Part shown: positions 12,025 to 21,737 of the stretch, piece after piece | Numbering within the stretch: position 1 is the stretch's first letter | How the letters are laid out: every line of letters begins with the position of its first letter | Assembly: GCF_000454725.1 (NCBI RefSeq) | Contig: NZ_APJW01000003.1 | Span: 186,001 to 250,000, forward strand | From: Chlamydia ibidis 10-1398/6 | GTDB taxonomy: Bacteria; Chlamydiota; Chlamydiia; Chlamydiales; Chlamydiaceae | Length of the DNA: 64,000 nucleotides | Direction of reading: 5' to 3' | The notes under the pieces: generated by a model | What the model was told of the DNA's origin: nothing | Database searches by the model: none | Seen by the model: only the letters and a program-made list of their open reading frames with translations | Made by a program: the position numbers and the translations under genes

Positions 12025-13074
12025 CTACACGTGAGCAGCAAGCTTACTTTCCACTATCCTATCAGACAGTGTGACAATATCTTGATTAGTTGCTTTGCTC
12101 TGATCATAGAGATCTTTTAATATCTCTGGCAACTTTTGCACTCTGCTCAAGACATATTTTGGATCATATGGACGACCTACCGCCAAAGATACATTCAACA
12201 AGCCCCCAGCATTTACCAAATAATCAGGAGCATACAGAATACCTTTATTATGAAGTTCAGCTCCTAGAGAAGGATTTTCCAACTGGTTATTTGCAGCTCC
12301 AACAATAGCCTGACACCGCAGTGTACTGATACTTTCCTCATTGACAACACCACCGAACGCACATGGACAGAAAATATCACACTCTAAAGAAGGAAACGCA
12401 TCCTTAGGTACGACAGTTGCTCCATAAAACTTGGCCAAATCACATAATATGGCCTGGCGGGTATCCGATATAATCACATCTGCACCTTCAAAAAAAGCTG
12501 CTCTTGCTAATCTGCTACCGACAGCACCCACACCCTGAATACCAATTCTTTTACCTTTTAGGGAAGAAGTACCCCACAATCTACGTGCTGTTTCCTGAAT
12601 ACAGAGAAATACCCCGTGAGCAGTATAAATAGACGGATCTCCGCTAACACTCTCTATACCGCAAACATAAGGAGTTTCCTCATGCATGATGGTAATATCT
12701 CTGACGGTTACTCCGAGATCTTCGGCAGCAATATAGCTGCCTTCCAAGGTATTTACTGCTTGCCCAAACGCTCGCAACATATCTTCGGTTGGTCGAGAAC
12801 ATCCCTTAGGCAAAATGATAACACTTTTCCCTCCGCCTGTTCCGGTATCACTTAAAGCCGCTTTATATGTCATACCTCGAGACAAACGTAGAGCATCAGT
12901 AAGAGCGTCATCAAACGTATTGTATGCAAAAGCACGAACACCTCCCAAGGAAGGTCCCATAACAGTCTGGTGAATAGCAATAATTGCATGTAGATGAACA
13001 CTAGGACAAGTAACCTCTAAGACACGCTCGTAATTTGGCACGTCAATATCTTTGAAGACTAAAGGATAATTCAT
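12025..13074 (-). CDS. ldh: leucine (branched-chain amino acid) dehydrogenase
   Basis: NAD-dependent oxidative deamination of leucine or related amino acids, in the Glu/Leu/Phe/Val dehydrogenase family. The 349-residue product shows the glycine-rich substrate loop MGPSLGGVRAF near 39-49, lysine K71 in MTYKAAL and the catalytic lysine K83 in GTGGGKSV. The Rossmann motif GIQGVGAVGSRLA is near 178, and the NAD-side signature GAANNQLE follows. Size and motifs fit leucine dehydrogenase better than the longer glutamate dehydrogenases. It is transcribed alone, convergent with the cysQ-like gene and divergent from ppa. Confidence 0.9.
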   Translation of the reverse strand: MNYPLVFKDIDVPNYERVLEVTCPSVHLHAIIAIHQTVMGPSLGGVRAFAYNTFDDALTDALRLSRGMTYKAALSDTGTGGGKSVIILPKGCSRPTEDMLRAFGQAVNTLEGSYIAAEDLGVTVRDITIMHEETPYVCGIESVSGDPSIYTAHGVFLCIQETARRLWGTSSLKGKRIGIQGVGAVGSRLARAAFFEGADVIISDTRQAILCDLAKFYGATVVPKDAFPSLECDIFCPCAFGGVVNEESISTLRCQAIVGAANNQLENPSLGAELHNKGILYAPDYLVNAGGLLNVSLAVGRPYDPKYVLSRVQKLPEILKDLYDQSKATNQDIVTLSDRIVESKLAAHV

Positions 13075-13240
13075 AAGCTAGAATTAACTTCTTAAATAAT
13101 TTATAACAACCCAGTATTGTATAGGTCTAATTAAAAGTCAATTAACCTACCTCTCTAGCTTCTCTTAAAATTCTACACATGTTAGGCTAATTCTCTCTAG
13201 AAAGTGATTAATTTAAACTTAGTGTAAATAAGAGAGGCCT

Positions 13241-13876
13241 ATGTCCAAAAACCGATCTCACGCGCTTGTACACCCCTGGCACGGACCTGAACTAACTCAG
13301 AACAACTATCAGTCCCTCTGCTGCTATATTGAAATTACGCCCCAGGATTCTGTCAAATTTGAGCTGGATAAAGATTCTGGGTTGCTAAAGGTTGATCGTC
13401 CACAAAAATTTTCAAATTTCTGCCCTTGTTTGTATGGGCTACTACCTAGAACATATTGTGGCGATCTCTCAGGAAAATATAGCGGTGAGCAAAGCTGCAA
13501 GGAGAATATTTCAGGAGACGGAGATCCATTAGATATATGCGTGTTAACCGAAAAGAACATCACACATGGTAATATCCTACTACAAGCACGTCCTATTGGA
13601 GGTTTGCGTATTATTGATTCCGGAGAAGCCGACGATAAAATTATCGCAGTTCTTGAAGATGACCTAGTATTTGGAGGAATTCAAGATATTTCGGACTGCC
13701 CAGGAACTGTACTAGATATGATTCAACACTACTTCCTAACATATAAGGCAACACCTGAACACTTAATGAATGCGAAACCTGCTAAAATAGAAATTGTAGG
13801 GATCTACGGCAAAAGAGAAGCAGAGAAGGTAATCGATCTAGCGCATCAAGACTATCTAAATTATTTTTCTGAATAA
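13241..13876 (+). CDS. ppa: inorganic pyrophosphatase
   Basis: Hydrolyses pyrophosphate to two phosphates, pulling biosynthetic reactions forward. At 211 residues it is a family I soluble pyrophosphatase. Visible are the N-terminal strand [19 protein letters not shown] and the metal-binding signature [10 protein letters not shown] (about 91-100). Active-site acidic residues follow in [12 protein letters not shown]. An AGAGAGG Shine-Dalgarno lies just before the ATG. A stem-loop shared with the convergent Nudix gene follows the stop codon. Confidence 0.95.
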   Translation: MSKNRSHALVHPWHGPELTQNNYQSLCCYIEITPQDSVKFELDKDSGLLKVDRPQKFSNFCPCLYGLLPRTYCGDLSGKYSGEQSCKENISGDGDPLDICVLTEKNITHGNILLQARPIGGLRIIDSGEADDKIIAVLEDDLVFGGIQDISDCPGTVLDMIQHYFLTYKATPEHLMNAKPAKIEIVGIYGKREAEKVIDLAHQDYLNYFSE

Positions 13877-13899
13877 GAAACTCTGCTAAAATAACCATC

Positions 13900-13921
13900 T
13901 GAGGAGAGCAAACTCTCCTCA
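13900..13921. terminator. stem-loop between convergent ppa and Nudix genes
   Basis: A perfect nine-base stem, TGAGGAGAG / CTCTCCTCA, with a CAAA tetraloop. It sits in the 55-base gap between the two stop codons, so it could end transcripts from both sides. The flanking T-runs are weak on both strands. Confidence 0.6.
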
Positions 13922-13931
13922 AAACGAACAG

Positions 13932-14378
13932 TTATGAAAAGAGAAAACTATTAACAAATTTGTCTGCTTCCGAGGCAACTTCTCGTATCTCAGGAAAACT
14001 TAGCAGGCGGAGTCCCTCTTGAAAGCTTAGCCATTGCCATTCTAAGATTTCCTCAGGATCTGCGTGAACATCTCCCTTCACTTCTGCCAAAAAGTAAGTC
14101 ACTTCTTTGCGAATAAATATTTCATTATCATTAAAAGAATAGCTCTCCACTAAAACCTTAGGGAAAAAGTTAACAACACTTAAGCCTGTTTCTTCAACTA
14201 ACTCTCTTTCTGCTGCCTCCTGAGGTCCCTCTTTATCTTCAGCATGGCCTTTTGGGAACCCCCAATGCTTGCCGTGCGTATGGCAGATAAAACAAGCTTT
14301 TAAGGTACTTCTATCTGGAGTGCCAAAAAACTTTACAGGAATAATACCAAAAGAATACTCGTACTTTGTCTTTATCAT
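13932..14378 (-). CDS. Nudix hydrolase (dinucleoside polyphosphate type)
   Basis: Hydrolyses nucleoside diphosphates linked to another group. The 148-residue protein contains a full Nudix box from G44 to about residue 66, with the key residues G, E, REL, EE and G in the canonical spacing. The N terminus [12 protein letters not shown] and the GFPKGHAE context resemble the diadenosine tetraphosphate hydrolase branch. It begins two bases after the fabF stop, so it is probably the third gene of rsfS-fabF-nudix. Confidence 0.92.
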   Translation of the reverse strand: MIKTKYEYSFGIIPVKFFGTPDRSTLKACFICHTHGKHWGFPKGHAEDKEGPQEAAERELVEETGLSVVNFFPKVLVESYSFNDNEIFIRKEVTYFLAEVKGDVHADPEEILEWQWLSFQEGLRLLSFPEIREVASEADKFVNSFLFS

Positions 14379-14380
14379 AA

Positions 14381-15631
14381 TTAGGGTATGTACCTCGAGA
14401 ATAATATCGTTGAATTATGTCCACCAAAACCAAAAGAGTTTGACATAGCTACATCAATATCCCAATCTTGAGCTTTGTGTGCAACCAGATCTAAACCTTC
14501 AATTTCTATGATTGGATTCTCTAAATTAATTGTGGGATGTAATTTTCCTGTCTGTATTGCTTGGATAGTAGCTATAGCTTCAACTCCGCCTGCTGCTCCT
14601 AAACAATGCCCTATGAGGGATTTTGTAGAGTTCATTCGCATATTTTTGATATGACTACCAAAGGCCTTTTTTACTGCCAACACCTCAGATATATCTCCTA
14701 AAGGGGTGGACGTGCCATGCGCATTAATATAGTTGACACGTTCCCTCTCGATACCTGCACTTTCCAAAGCCCCAAGAATACAAGAAGTAATTCCTTCACC
14801 ATCATCTCTTGGAGCAGTGATATGAAAGGCATCACAAGTAGTGTATCCCCCCAAAATTTCAGCAAAAATCGGTGCTCCTCTTTTTTGGGCGTTCTCTAAT
14901 GTTTCCAATACCAGTACACCAGCCCCCTCTCCTATTACGAAGCCATCGCGATCACGATCCCAAGGTCTAGACGCTTGCTCGGGCGCATCATTTCTTTCCG
15001 ACAGTGCCCGATTAGCGATAAATCCTGATAATCCTACACGATTGACAGCTGCTTCAGTGCCACCACACACAATCATATCCGCACGACCAGAAACAAGATG
15101 CTGATAGGCAGCATCAATACAATAATTTGACGTTGCGCATGCTGTTGATATAGAATAATTAGGACCCATTAAACCAAAATCCATAGCAACCAGTGCTGGC
15201 GCCATATTAGTTATAATGTAAGGAATAAAGAACGGGGACAACTTTTTATTTCCGCAAACTAACTTCTCCATGCCCTCATCTAAAGTTTGCAAGCCTCCCA
15301 TACCGGACCCGATAACCACCCCACAGCGATGAGGATCAGCAGGCAAATTATCTTTATCCCACCGAGACATAGCAATAGCTTTTTTAGCTGCGACCATAGC
15401 ATATGTAATGAAAGGATCTACTCGACGTGCCTGTTTCTTGTCTAAATAGGGCTCTGGATTAAATTCAGGAATCCAACCAGCAAACCGCGTAGCATAATCC
15501 TCACAAGGAAATGATGTAATTGTACGCACGCCACTTGTGCCGGCCAACAAATTGTCATAAAAAGCATCCACTTCATTGCCCAAGCAAGAAACTACACCCA
15601 ATCCTGTGACTACTACACGCTTTTTATCCAT
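14381..15631 (-). CDS. fabF: 3-oxoacyl-ACP synthase II
   Basis: The elongating condensing enzyme of type II fatty-acid synthesis: malonyl-ACP plus acyl-ACP gives 3-oxoacyl-ACP. The start at 15631 ([12 protein letters not shown]) gives a family-like N terminus. It lies 18 bases after the rsfS stop, with a GAGGTGG sequence upstream; an open frame extends 21 codons further up but looks unnatural. About 416 residues. The nucleophile C165 is in STACATSN, and the two histidines are in [11 protein letters not shown] and [10 protein letters not shown]. It is middle gene of rsfS-fabF-nudix. Confidence 0.96.
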   Translation of the reverse strand: MDKKRVVVTGLGVVSCLGNEVDAFYDNLLAGTSGVRTITSFPCEDYATRFAGWIPEFNPEPYLDKKQARRVDPFITYAMVAAKKAIAMSRWDKDNLPADPHRCGVVIGSGMGGLQTLDEGMEKLVCGNKKLSPFFIPYIITNMAPALVAMDFGLMGPNYSISTACATSNYCIDAAYQHLVSGRADMIVCGGTEAAVNRVGLSGFIANRALSERNDAPEQASRPWDRDRDGFVIGEGAGVLVLETLENAQKRGAPIFAEILGGYTTCDAFHITAPRDDGEGITSCILGALESAGIERERVNYINAHGTSTPLGDISEVLAVKKAFGSHIKNMRMNSTKSLIGHCLGAAGGVEAIATIQAIQTGKLHPTINLENPIIEIEGLDLVAHKAQDWDIDVAMSNSFGFGGHNSTILFSRYIP

Positions 15632-15648
15632 AAAACCATTCCACCTCA

Positions 15649-16008
15649 CTAAGAAGCTAGGAGCTTGGACGTTATAATTGATCCATCCTTCCACAGCTCC
15701 TCTAACCGATATTGCTCTCTTACAGAAGAAACAAAGAGATGGATAACTATAAATCCATAATCTATAACTACCCAGTCACTATGGCTTAATCCGTCAACAT
15801 GCAGAGGCGAAATATCGTGTGACTTTAATTCCTCCACAATATTGTCAGCCAAAGCTTTCACATGTACTCCAACATTCCCCTCTGCAAAGACAAAATAATC
15901 CGTAAGCTGGGAAATAGAACGAACATCCAGAACAACAGGGTTATTGCCCTTCTTGCTATCAATAACCTTGGCTATTACTTTCAATAAATTAAAACAAAAT
16001 AATTCCAT
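15649..16008 (-). CDS. rsfS: ribosome silencing factor RsfS (YbeB/Iojap)
   Basis: Binds ribosomal protein L14 on the 50S subunit and blocks subunit joining when translation should be low. The 119-residue protein shows the family core, including VVLDVRSISQLTDYFVFAEG near 24-43, VKALADNIVEEL, and DWVVIDYGFIVIHLF near the C terminus. It is the first gene of rsfS-fabF-nudix, 65 bases downstream of the broken HAD gene. Confidence 0.93.
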   Translation of the reverse strand: MELFCFNLLKVIAKVIDSKKGNNPVVLDVRSISQLTDYFVFAEGNVGVHVKALADNIVEELKSHDISPLHVDGLSHSDWVVIDYGFIVIHLFVSSVREQYRLEELWKDGSIITSKLLAS

Positions 16009-16073
16009 AGAAACCGGCTCGAGGATACTCGATTATCTAGGATAAGGTCGAGCTTTTTTTAATCTTTCTGATT

Positions 16074-16711
16074 TCAAATTATATTCCAATAATACTTCCG
16101 AGCCATTTTTTTTAAACGACCAGTAGGGCGAACTACGGTCTTCTCTTCCCCAAGAAGCAAAAAAGGCAAGTCCAGAATATGATCCGAAAACGTATGACTC
16201 CTGACTCCGCCTATCTTCTTTAAATAGCTTAAAATTTTTGCTTTCCTTTTGCCAGTTAAACACTGATTTTCGACTGCTTGATTTTCAAAATAATTTTTAT
16301 AAGAAGAAGCATACCAAAGACTGACTCCCAACCTCTTTGCTATAGGCCCTACAATAAAATCTGGAGAAGAAGAAAAAATAATTACCTCTCCTCTAGGATC
16401 ATGCAGTGCTTCATCCAACTTTTCCAAAATCGGAGAATAAAAAGCTCCTATATTCAACTGATTAACAAAATCATGAGCTACAGAATATAGGTCGTCTGAA
16501 GAAACTGAAGAAAGAAGATTAGAAACAATCCCAGAATAAAAAGCAGAAAGATCAAAAAAAAACGGAAACAAAGAAAGGACCTGAGACAAGTAGGAAGGGT
16601 TTTATAGGGGAACAAGCCATGCCGCAAAGCATATTTATAAAACCCAAAGCTACTATTTCCCTTCAATAGGGTGCCATCCAAATCAAAAGCGTATATACAA
16701 GCACGTCTCAT
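16074..16711 (-). pseudogene. HAD-family (subclass IB, SerB-like) phosphatase, frame broken in a T9 run
   Basis: Two overlapping frames together encode one HAD hydrolase. The first starts at the ATG at 16711 and carries motif I, FDLDGTLL (D10, D12). The second runs to 16074 and carries motif II IIFSSSPDF, lysine-containing KRKAKIL and motif IV SDHILDLPFL. The frames meet around a run of nine T on the coding strand (16562-16554). One more T would join them as FRFFFDLSAF, giving about 212 residues. The break could be a sequencing undercall, a real mutation, or a site rescued by slippage. The start codon overlaps the stop of the upstream coiled-coil gene (ATGA), so they are co-transcribed. The substrate is unknown. 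Confidence 0.75.
16554..16562 (-). repeat. T9 homopolymer (coding strand) at the HAD frame break
   Basis: The coding strand reads cg, nine T, gatc. The upstream frame reads through as FLIF and ends early. Ten (or seven) T would connect to the downstream frame. The break could also lie up to about 40 bases upstream, since both frames are open there. Confidence 0.7.
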
Positions 16712-18372
16712 GTCAACTGCTGAATTTGTCGCCTCAAATCAAGAATTGCCGCATCAAGTTCCTCAATGGCAAGTTTGTCCTCTTCAACAAGAGCACTATA
16801 TTGCATAGCTCGATCAAAATCCAACCCAGAGGATCCTAGAAGTTTCTTATCTTTTTCTAATTTATCCTTCAATTCTCTACGACGTTCTAATCTTTGTTCC
16901 AAAACTTGACGCATATTTATCAATTTTTCACGAGAATCTGGAGAAGATAAGAGCTGTTCCTCAAAAAAAGCAACAATATGCTGCCAAGCAACATTCAACT
17001 TATTATCTAAAGATATTTTTTGTGTTGGAGAAAGGAAAGAAACTTTACCAAGAGCATCTTTGAGCTCTTGCCACTCTACTCGAGCGTTAGGAGAAATATT
17101 TTTAACACTACACGCAGTCGCAAATTCCGAGATTCTATCACTAAGCAACTGAATCGCTTCTTGCTTTACCTGTCTATCCTTTGCTAGTTGCTCCTGATAA
17201 ACTTTCTCAGCTAGGTCCTGTTTTTCCTTAAGAAGATCAAAAAGTGTCTGCAATTCATTCTTTAATGCAACAACATCATCATGGATAAGATCCACAGCTC
17301 GTATATGTTTAGCAATTCCGTCCAAATATTTGCGAATCTGCAAGAGATCAACACCATTATCCAACATTTGGCGTCCCTCAGAAAGTTGCCTGCGCACCTC
17401 CTGAGAGTTCTCTGCAGAAACAATACGAAGACGTCCCTGTTCTTGCCGAATTTCTTTCTCTAACCCCTTCAGCTGATCCCAACACTCACTCAACTTCAAA
17501 CGCGTTTCTGAGAACACAGTCGAAGACACTGCTAAGGACTTAGCCGCCTGCTGAAGACTTTTGATCTCCTTCCTTAAAAAAAAAACAGAACGCTTCAATG
17601 CGTCTTTATCGGCATGAGAAAAATATCGAGATACAAAAGAATTAACATCCCCTAAAAATGCCGCACTCACCTGTTCTATAAGCTCTTTTCTCTTAGGAAA
17701 CACATGATTCCCTAAAGCAGACAATCTTTGAAAAAATCTGCTCTTAAGGCGCATACGCATACCGACGTTCATAAGTTCCTTGCGAAGATCTATAATCTTC
17801 GTAGAAAAACTACTAAGCCAGAGTAACGAACTGTGCAATGCCTTATAAAAATCTTTATGTCTATCTAAGGCATGAGTCTCTAAGAAACTAGCATCACTCT
17901 CTTGAGTATTAACAGAACTATTACCTTCTAAAAAAAGAGCTATATCTTGCTCAAGACAAGATATAGCTAATTCAATCTGTCCAACAACAAAAGTACCCTC
18001 TTCATCTTGAAGAGTTTTGATGTGGCGTCCCTCTTTCGTCAAATCAATATAACGACGCCAATAATCGGAACGCTTAGAAGTATTATCCACTTGATGGAAA
18101 AGTGGCAAGCAATGCTTACGGATCGTCCAGAACAACTTTAAATCAGCTCCCTGGGGACTTCTCAAAGCCTGCTCCATTCGGTCTAAACTGAAAGCCACCT
18201 GTTCTTCCACTGAAGAAAAAGCGGACAATTCTTGAGTAAATATAGTGAAGGATTCATTAATCATTGTGGAATTAGAAACTTCATCTCCTTTGATGGAAAA
18301 TTCCTCTCTAGAAACCACTGTAGAACCTTGTTCTGCTTCTGAAGAATGAAAGCTGTTGTCTGAAGTATCCAT
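16708..18372 (-). CDS. large coiled-coil protein (CT768-like)
   Basis: No enzyme domain is recognised. The 554-residue protein is rich in Glu, Lys, Leu and Gln, with long stretches of heptad-like spacing. The clearest run from about 260 to the C terminus, for example EKLINMRQVLEQRLERRREL and LAIEELDAAILDLRRQIQQLT, so an extended coiled coil is likely. There is no signal peptide or membrane segment, and the first 40 residues are polar and low in complexity. An in-frame T10 run lies at 17585-17576 (coding VFFL). The stop overlaps the ATG of the HAD gene. It is divergent from mqnC. C. trachomatis CT768 has the same position; its role is unknown to me. Confidence 0.88.
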   Translation of the reverse strand: MDTSDNSFHSSEAEQGSTVVSREEFSIKGDEVSNSTMINESFTIFTQELSAFSSVEEQVAFSLDRMEQALRSPQGADLKLFWTIRKHCLPLFHQVDNTSKRSDYWRRYIDLTKEGRHIKTLQDEEGTFVVGQIELAISCLEQDIALFLEGNSSVNTQESDASFLETHALDRHKDFYKALHSSLLWLSSFSTKIIDLRKELMNVGMRMRLKSRFFQRLSALGNHVFPKRKELIEQVSAAFLGDVNSFVSRYFSHADKDALKRSVFFLRKEIKSLQQAAKSLAVSSTVFSETRLKLSECWDQLKGLEKEIRQEQGRLRIVSAENSQEVRRQLSEGRQMLDNGVDLLQIRKYLDGIAKHIRAVDLIHDDVVALKNELQTLFDLLKEKQDLAEKVYQEQLAKDRQVKQEAIQLLSDRISEFATACSVKNISPNARVEWQELKDALGKVSFLSPTQKISLDNKLNVAWQHIVAFFEEQLLSSPDSREKLINMRQVLEQRLERRRELKDKLEKDKKLLGSSGLDFDRAMQYSALVEEDKLAIEELDAAILDLRRQIQQLT

Positions 18373-18424
18373 AATAACAACTTAGGGTGTAGGGCTTGAC
18401 AAAGAAAAATGAATAGAAGATAAA

Positions 18425-19507
18425 GTGTGCTTCCGCAGGCTATTATCGTCAATGGTTTTTATGAGCTTGTCGACCAGAATCTCCGTCCCCGAAGCTTTTG
18501 AGTTATTCACCTCTAGTCCCTTAGAAGAAATACAAAAGATAGCAGATAATTTACGAAGAAGCCGCCATCCTGGTAATAAAGTTACCTATGTCCTGGATGC
18601 GAATCCCAATTATACAAACATTTGTAAAATTGATTGTGCATTTTGCGCTTTCTATAGAAAGTCATCCTCACCTGACGCGTATCTTTTGTCGTTTAATGAC
18701 TTCCGCATCCTAATGGAACGATATGTTTCTATGGGAATAAAAACTGTCTTGCTTCAAGGCGGAGTCCACCCAAATGTTGGGATCGATTACTTAGAGGAAC
18801 TATTACGTATTACTATTCAAGAATTCCCTTCTATACACCCGCATTTCTTCTCTGCCGTAGAAATTAGTCATGCTGCTTGTGTATCTGGAATTAGTCTGGA
18901 GGAAGCTTTAACACGTCTTTGGGATACAGGACAGCGAACTATTCCTGGCGGAGGAGCAGAAATTCTCTCAGAAACTGTTAGAAAAATCGTATCGCCAAAA
19001 AAAATGGGGCCTAATGGTTGGATTGACTTTCACAAGCTAGCACACCGTATAGGATTTCGTACAACCGCTACGATGATGTTTGGACATGTTGAATCCTCTC
19101 AAGACATTCTATTACATCTAGATACTTTACGTAACGCACAAGATGAGAAGCCGGGATTCTACAGTTTTATACCCTGGAGCTATAAACCAGGTAATACTGC
19201 CTTACGCCGTCGTTCCCCTAAACAAGCTTCTCCCGAATTATATTATCGTGTGCTTGCCCTTTCTAGAATCTTTCTTGACAACTTTGATCACATAGCCGCC
19301 TCATGGTTTGGAGAAGGAAAAGATATGGGTGTTCAAGGGTTGCATTATGGAGCTGATGATTTCGGCGGCACCATTATCGATGAAAGTGTTCATAAATGTA
19401 CGGGATGGTCACTTAAAAGTTCTCAAGAGGAGATGTGTGAAATGATAAGATCGCAAGGGTTCACCCCAATTGAAAGAAATACATTCTATCAGCATTTATC
19501 CGGCTAA
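18425..19507 (+). CDS. mqnC: dehypoxanthine futalosine cyclase (radical SAM)
   Basis: Converts dehypoxanthine futalosine to the cyclic form in the futalosine route to menaquinone. The 360-residue protein has the radical SAM triad C67-x3-C71-x2-C74 within NYTNICKIDCAFCAFYR, the LQGGVHPNVGIDYLEELL motif, and a C-terminal MqnC/CofH-type end. The start is uncertain: the GTG at 18425 gives an N terminus similar in length to other MqnC proteins, while ATGs at 18452 and 18461 are alternatives. The 3' end overlaps the convergent miaA by four bases. Menaquinone would serve the respiratory chain that includes the Na+-NADH dehydrogenase, one subunit of which (nqrF) is in this window. Confidence 0.9.
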   Translation: MCFRRLLSSMVFMSLSTRISVPEAFELFTSSPLEEIQKIADNLRRSRHPGNKVTYVLDANPNYTNICKIDCAFCAFYRKSSSPDAYLLSFNDFRILMERYVSMGIKTVLLQGGVHPNVGIDYLEELLRITIQEFPSIHPHFFSAVEISHAACVSGISLEEALTRLWDTGQRTIPGGGAEILSETVRKIVSPKKMGPNGWIDFHKLAHRIGFRTTATMMFGHVESSQDILLHLDTLRNAQDEKPGFYSFIPWSYKPGNTALRRRSPKQASPELYYRVLALSRIFLDNFDHIAASWFGEGKDMGVQGLHYGADDFGGTIIDESVHKCTGWSLKSSQEEMCEMIRSQGFTPIERNTFYQHLSG

Positions 19508-20532
19508 CCATGAAGAAAATAATCTTGAGCTATCTTCTGCGCTATTGATTCTGCCGACATCCCTAATGTATTGATATTCTGAAATGTAGAATACCTTCTA
19601 AACCATGTTTTTTGCTTTTTAGTATACTGCCAACTGTTGGCAATAAATTGTTCCTTAGTTTGTTCATATAGCTCGCTCCCTCCTCCACGATTTAAAAAAT
19701 CTATCCATTCACGATACCCAATAGCCTTAGATGCTGATGGGTTATCCAGAAGCCCTTGATTAAGCAAATTAGCAACCTCATCAATTAACCCATCCTCTAA
19801 CATCTTTTCACAACGATTAATAATATTATTTTTTAGGACATCTTTCGGAGGGGATAAAAACCATCCACGACAATTAAATTCCTTAGGGTTAGAGGACTTA
19901 GAAACCCAAGAATGTTCGGATACTTTTTTACCCGTAATATGAATAATTTCTAATCCCCGAATAATTTTATTCCTATCATTTTTAGTAATCGTACGAACAT
20001 ATTCAGGATCTTTCCTTGCGAGATTCTCATACAAAGGAGACAGGCCATGCTCCTCTATAGAAGATAATAACTGTTGCCGAAACTCGTTATCTGCTGGGGG
20101 ACCTTCAGGAGGCCCAACGAGAAAAGTATGAAAATAAAAACCTGAACCACCTACTAATATAGGAACCTTATTCCTTGCAAGAATACTCTGACAAGCCTGC
20201 ACAGCATGATAATAAAAATCGACAGCGTTAAATAGTTCTTGGACATGACAAATATCTATGAGATGGTGTGGAATAGACTTACGTGAAGACAAAGGGACCT
20301 TGGCAGTACCAATGTCCATACCACAATAAACCTGCATAGAGTCAACAGAAACCACTTCCCCATTAATCATAGGAGCTAGATACAAAGACACTTCGGTTTT
20401 TCCTGAAGCTGTGGGTCCAGCCAACAAAACCACGGAGCGCTTGAACAGTTTTACAAAAGATTTTTGAGGGTCTAGGCAAATATCACATTCAGTAGAATTG
20501 TTGTGATTGGAATAGAATTCAGGAGGACGCAT
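19504..20532 (-). CDS. miaA: tRNA dimethylallyltransferase
   Basis: Adds a dimethylallyl group to A37 of tRNAs that read UNN codons. At 342 residues it is near the usual length. It has the P-loop GPTASGKT (39-46), VSVDSMQVYCGMDIGTAK, the HHLIDI motif, and a C-terminal QFIANSWQYTKKQKTWFRR block typical of the family. About 30 extra N-terminal residues precede the P-loop. It begins eight bases after the stop of the anti-sigma antagonist gene, so the two are probably co-transcribed. Confidence 0.95.
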   Translation of the reverse strand: MRPPEFYSNHNNSTECDICLDPQKSFVKLFKRSVVLLAGPTASGKTEVSLYLAPMINGEVVSVDSMQVYCGMDIGTAKVPLSSRKSIPHHLIDICHVQELFNAVDFYYHAVQACQSILARNKVPILVGGSGFYFHTFLVGPPEGPPADNEFRQQLLSSIEEHGLSPLYENLARKDPEYVRTITKNDRNKIIRGLEIIHITGKKVSEHSWVSKSSNPKEFNCRGWFLSPPKDVLKNNIINRCEKMLEDGLIDEVANLLNQGLLDNPSASKAIGYREWIDFLNRGGGSELYEQTKEQFIANSWQYTKKQKTWFRRYSTFQNINTLGMSAESIAQKIAQDYFLHG

Positions 20533-20540
20533 ACTCGAAA

Positions 20541-20873
20541 TTAAAACTTAGCAAAACATTCTTGTTCTGAGCTACAAACTGGTAATAGCTGATCTATTCC
20601 GGCCATATGAACCACTTCATTTACAGAGGGTTGCACACAACAAATACACAGTAAGCCACTCTGCTTTTGCATTAATTTGGATACAGAAAATAGCAGACGG
20701 ATACCCGCACTACTCATGTAGGTTACTCCTTGAAAATTTAAAACCAGTTTCCTGACCCCTTCGATCACCCTAGATTCCAAGAAATCCTGTATTTTTGGAA
20801 CAGAGATAGCATCTAATGCACCCTCTAAAGCCACAATTAAAATATCATTAAACAATCTAGACGAACTTTTCAT
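20541..20873 (-). CDS. rsbV: STAS-domain anti-anti-sigma factor (RsbV family)
   Basis: A partner-switching regulator that would bind an RsbW-type anti-sigma kinase when unphosphorylated. The start at 20873 (MKSSSRLFND) is supported by an AGGAG Shine-Dalgarno eight bases upstream; a longer frame reaching 21008 has no such signal and would run into ftsQ. This gives 110 residues and a single STAS domain. The phosphorylatable serine is in TYMSSAGIRLLFS. Chlamydia has two RsbV proteins; this position matches the one often called RsbV2 (CT765). It precedes miaA and is divergent from ftsQ. Confidence 0.92.
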   Translation of the reverse strand: MKSSSRLFNDILIVALEGALDAISVPKIQDFLESRVIEGVRKLVLNFQGVTYMSSAGIRLLFSVSKLMQKQSGLLCICCVQPSVNEVVHMAGIDQLLPVCSSEQECFAKF

Positions 20874-20948
20874 GATATAATCTCCTAGTACTACCTCGCA
20901 AATATTAGCCATATTATTTACGATAAAGATAAAAAACAATGTGCTCCC

Positions 20949-21737
20949 ATGGCAAGAAGCTTGCTTAAAATGCTTTTTTCTCCCGGACCAAGATATTCTT
21001 TTACCCATGCACTTGGGTATATCACCTTAAGCGTGCTTATCTTTGTTCCCACAGCACGTTGGCTATTGTTCCCTGACGTTTCTTGCATATCAGAAGGGAA
21101 ACCTGTTCCAATAAAGAATATCTTTCTTATGCCGATGTCGCAAAACAAACTTCAAGGGACAATATTCTCCGAACTACTTGAGCTTTACGCAGACAGCCCC
21201 TCGTACTTAAACCAGTTTTCTACCAAACAAGCAGAAATTCTACTAGAGAAGCAAAAAGTATTCTCCCATATTGCCATAAAAAAAGTTCCTGATAATAAAG
21301 GCATTGTCATCTCTTATGCTTTACATACTCCGATTGCGTATTTAGCGAATAAAACAAATACCTTGATCGACCAGTCTGGGAATTTTTTCCCATGCCAACC
21401 TTTCTTTAGACCTTTAAAACTCCCTAGAATCTTCTTTGCTAAACAAGATCTAGAATATCCTGTTTTGCCAAGCTGGAAAATGGATATCATTAGCATTCTT
21501 TTGAGAGAACTAATGAATGATGTCCCAACATCTATTGATGTTTCCTCTACAGACAACTATCCCGGAGAAGTAGTGATCACCTTACATTCTGGTACACTTC
21601 TACGTTTGAGGCGTAATTCTCTAGAAAAAGCGATCAAATGTTACCATATCGCACGTGAACGTCAATTAATTAAGCAGGACAAGCAATATTTAGTTGATCT
21701 ACGATTCCCTAACTATCTTTTAGTAAAAGAACTATGA
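20949..21737 (+). CDS. ftsQ: FtsQ-like divisome protein
   Basis: An inner-membrane division protein. The 262-residue product has a short cytosolic N terminus, one membrane segment (HALGYITLSVLIFVPTARWLLF, roughly 20-41) and an extracytoplasmic part. This includes a POTRA-like stretch (about 110-150, KQKVFSHIAIKKVP ... ISYALHTPIAYLA). The similarity is weak by eye; the call rests on topology, size and the location matching CT764, annotated FtsQ. It is separate from the mur/fts cluster, which lies on the other strand just beyond. There is no clear Shine-Dalgarno. Confidence 0.75.
   Translation: MARSLLKMLFSPGPRYSFTHALGYITLSVLIFVPTARWLLFPDVSCISEGKPVPIKNIFLMPMSQNKLQGTIFSELLELYADSPSYLNQFSTKQAEILLEKQKVFSHIAIKKVPDNKGIVISYALHTPIAYLANKTNTLIDQSGNFFPCQPFFRPLKLPRIFFAKQDLEYPVLPSWKMDIISILLRELMNDVPTSIDVSSTDNYPGEVVITLHSGTLLRLRRNSLEKAIKCYHIARERQLIKQDKQYLVDLRFPNYLLVKEL

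Noticed and set aside
15632-15694. 21-codon N-terminal extension of fabF
   Set aside because: It overlaps the end of rsfS and precedes the canonical [12 protein letters not shown] start, which has a Shine-Dalgarno.
16033-16263. 76-codon minus-strand frame at the end of the HAD gene
   Set aside because: It is another frame of the HAD coding region and carries no HAD motif.
20874-21008. 45-codon N-terminal extension of the RsbV-like gene
   Set aside because: The internal ATG at 20873 has a well-spaced AGGAG, and the STAS domain starts there; the extension would overlap ftsQ.
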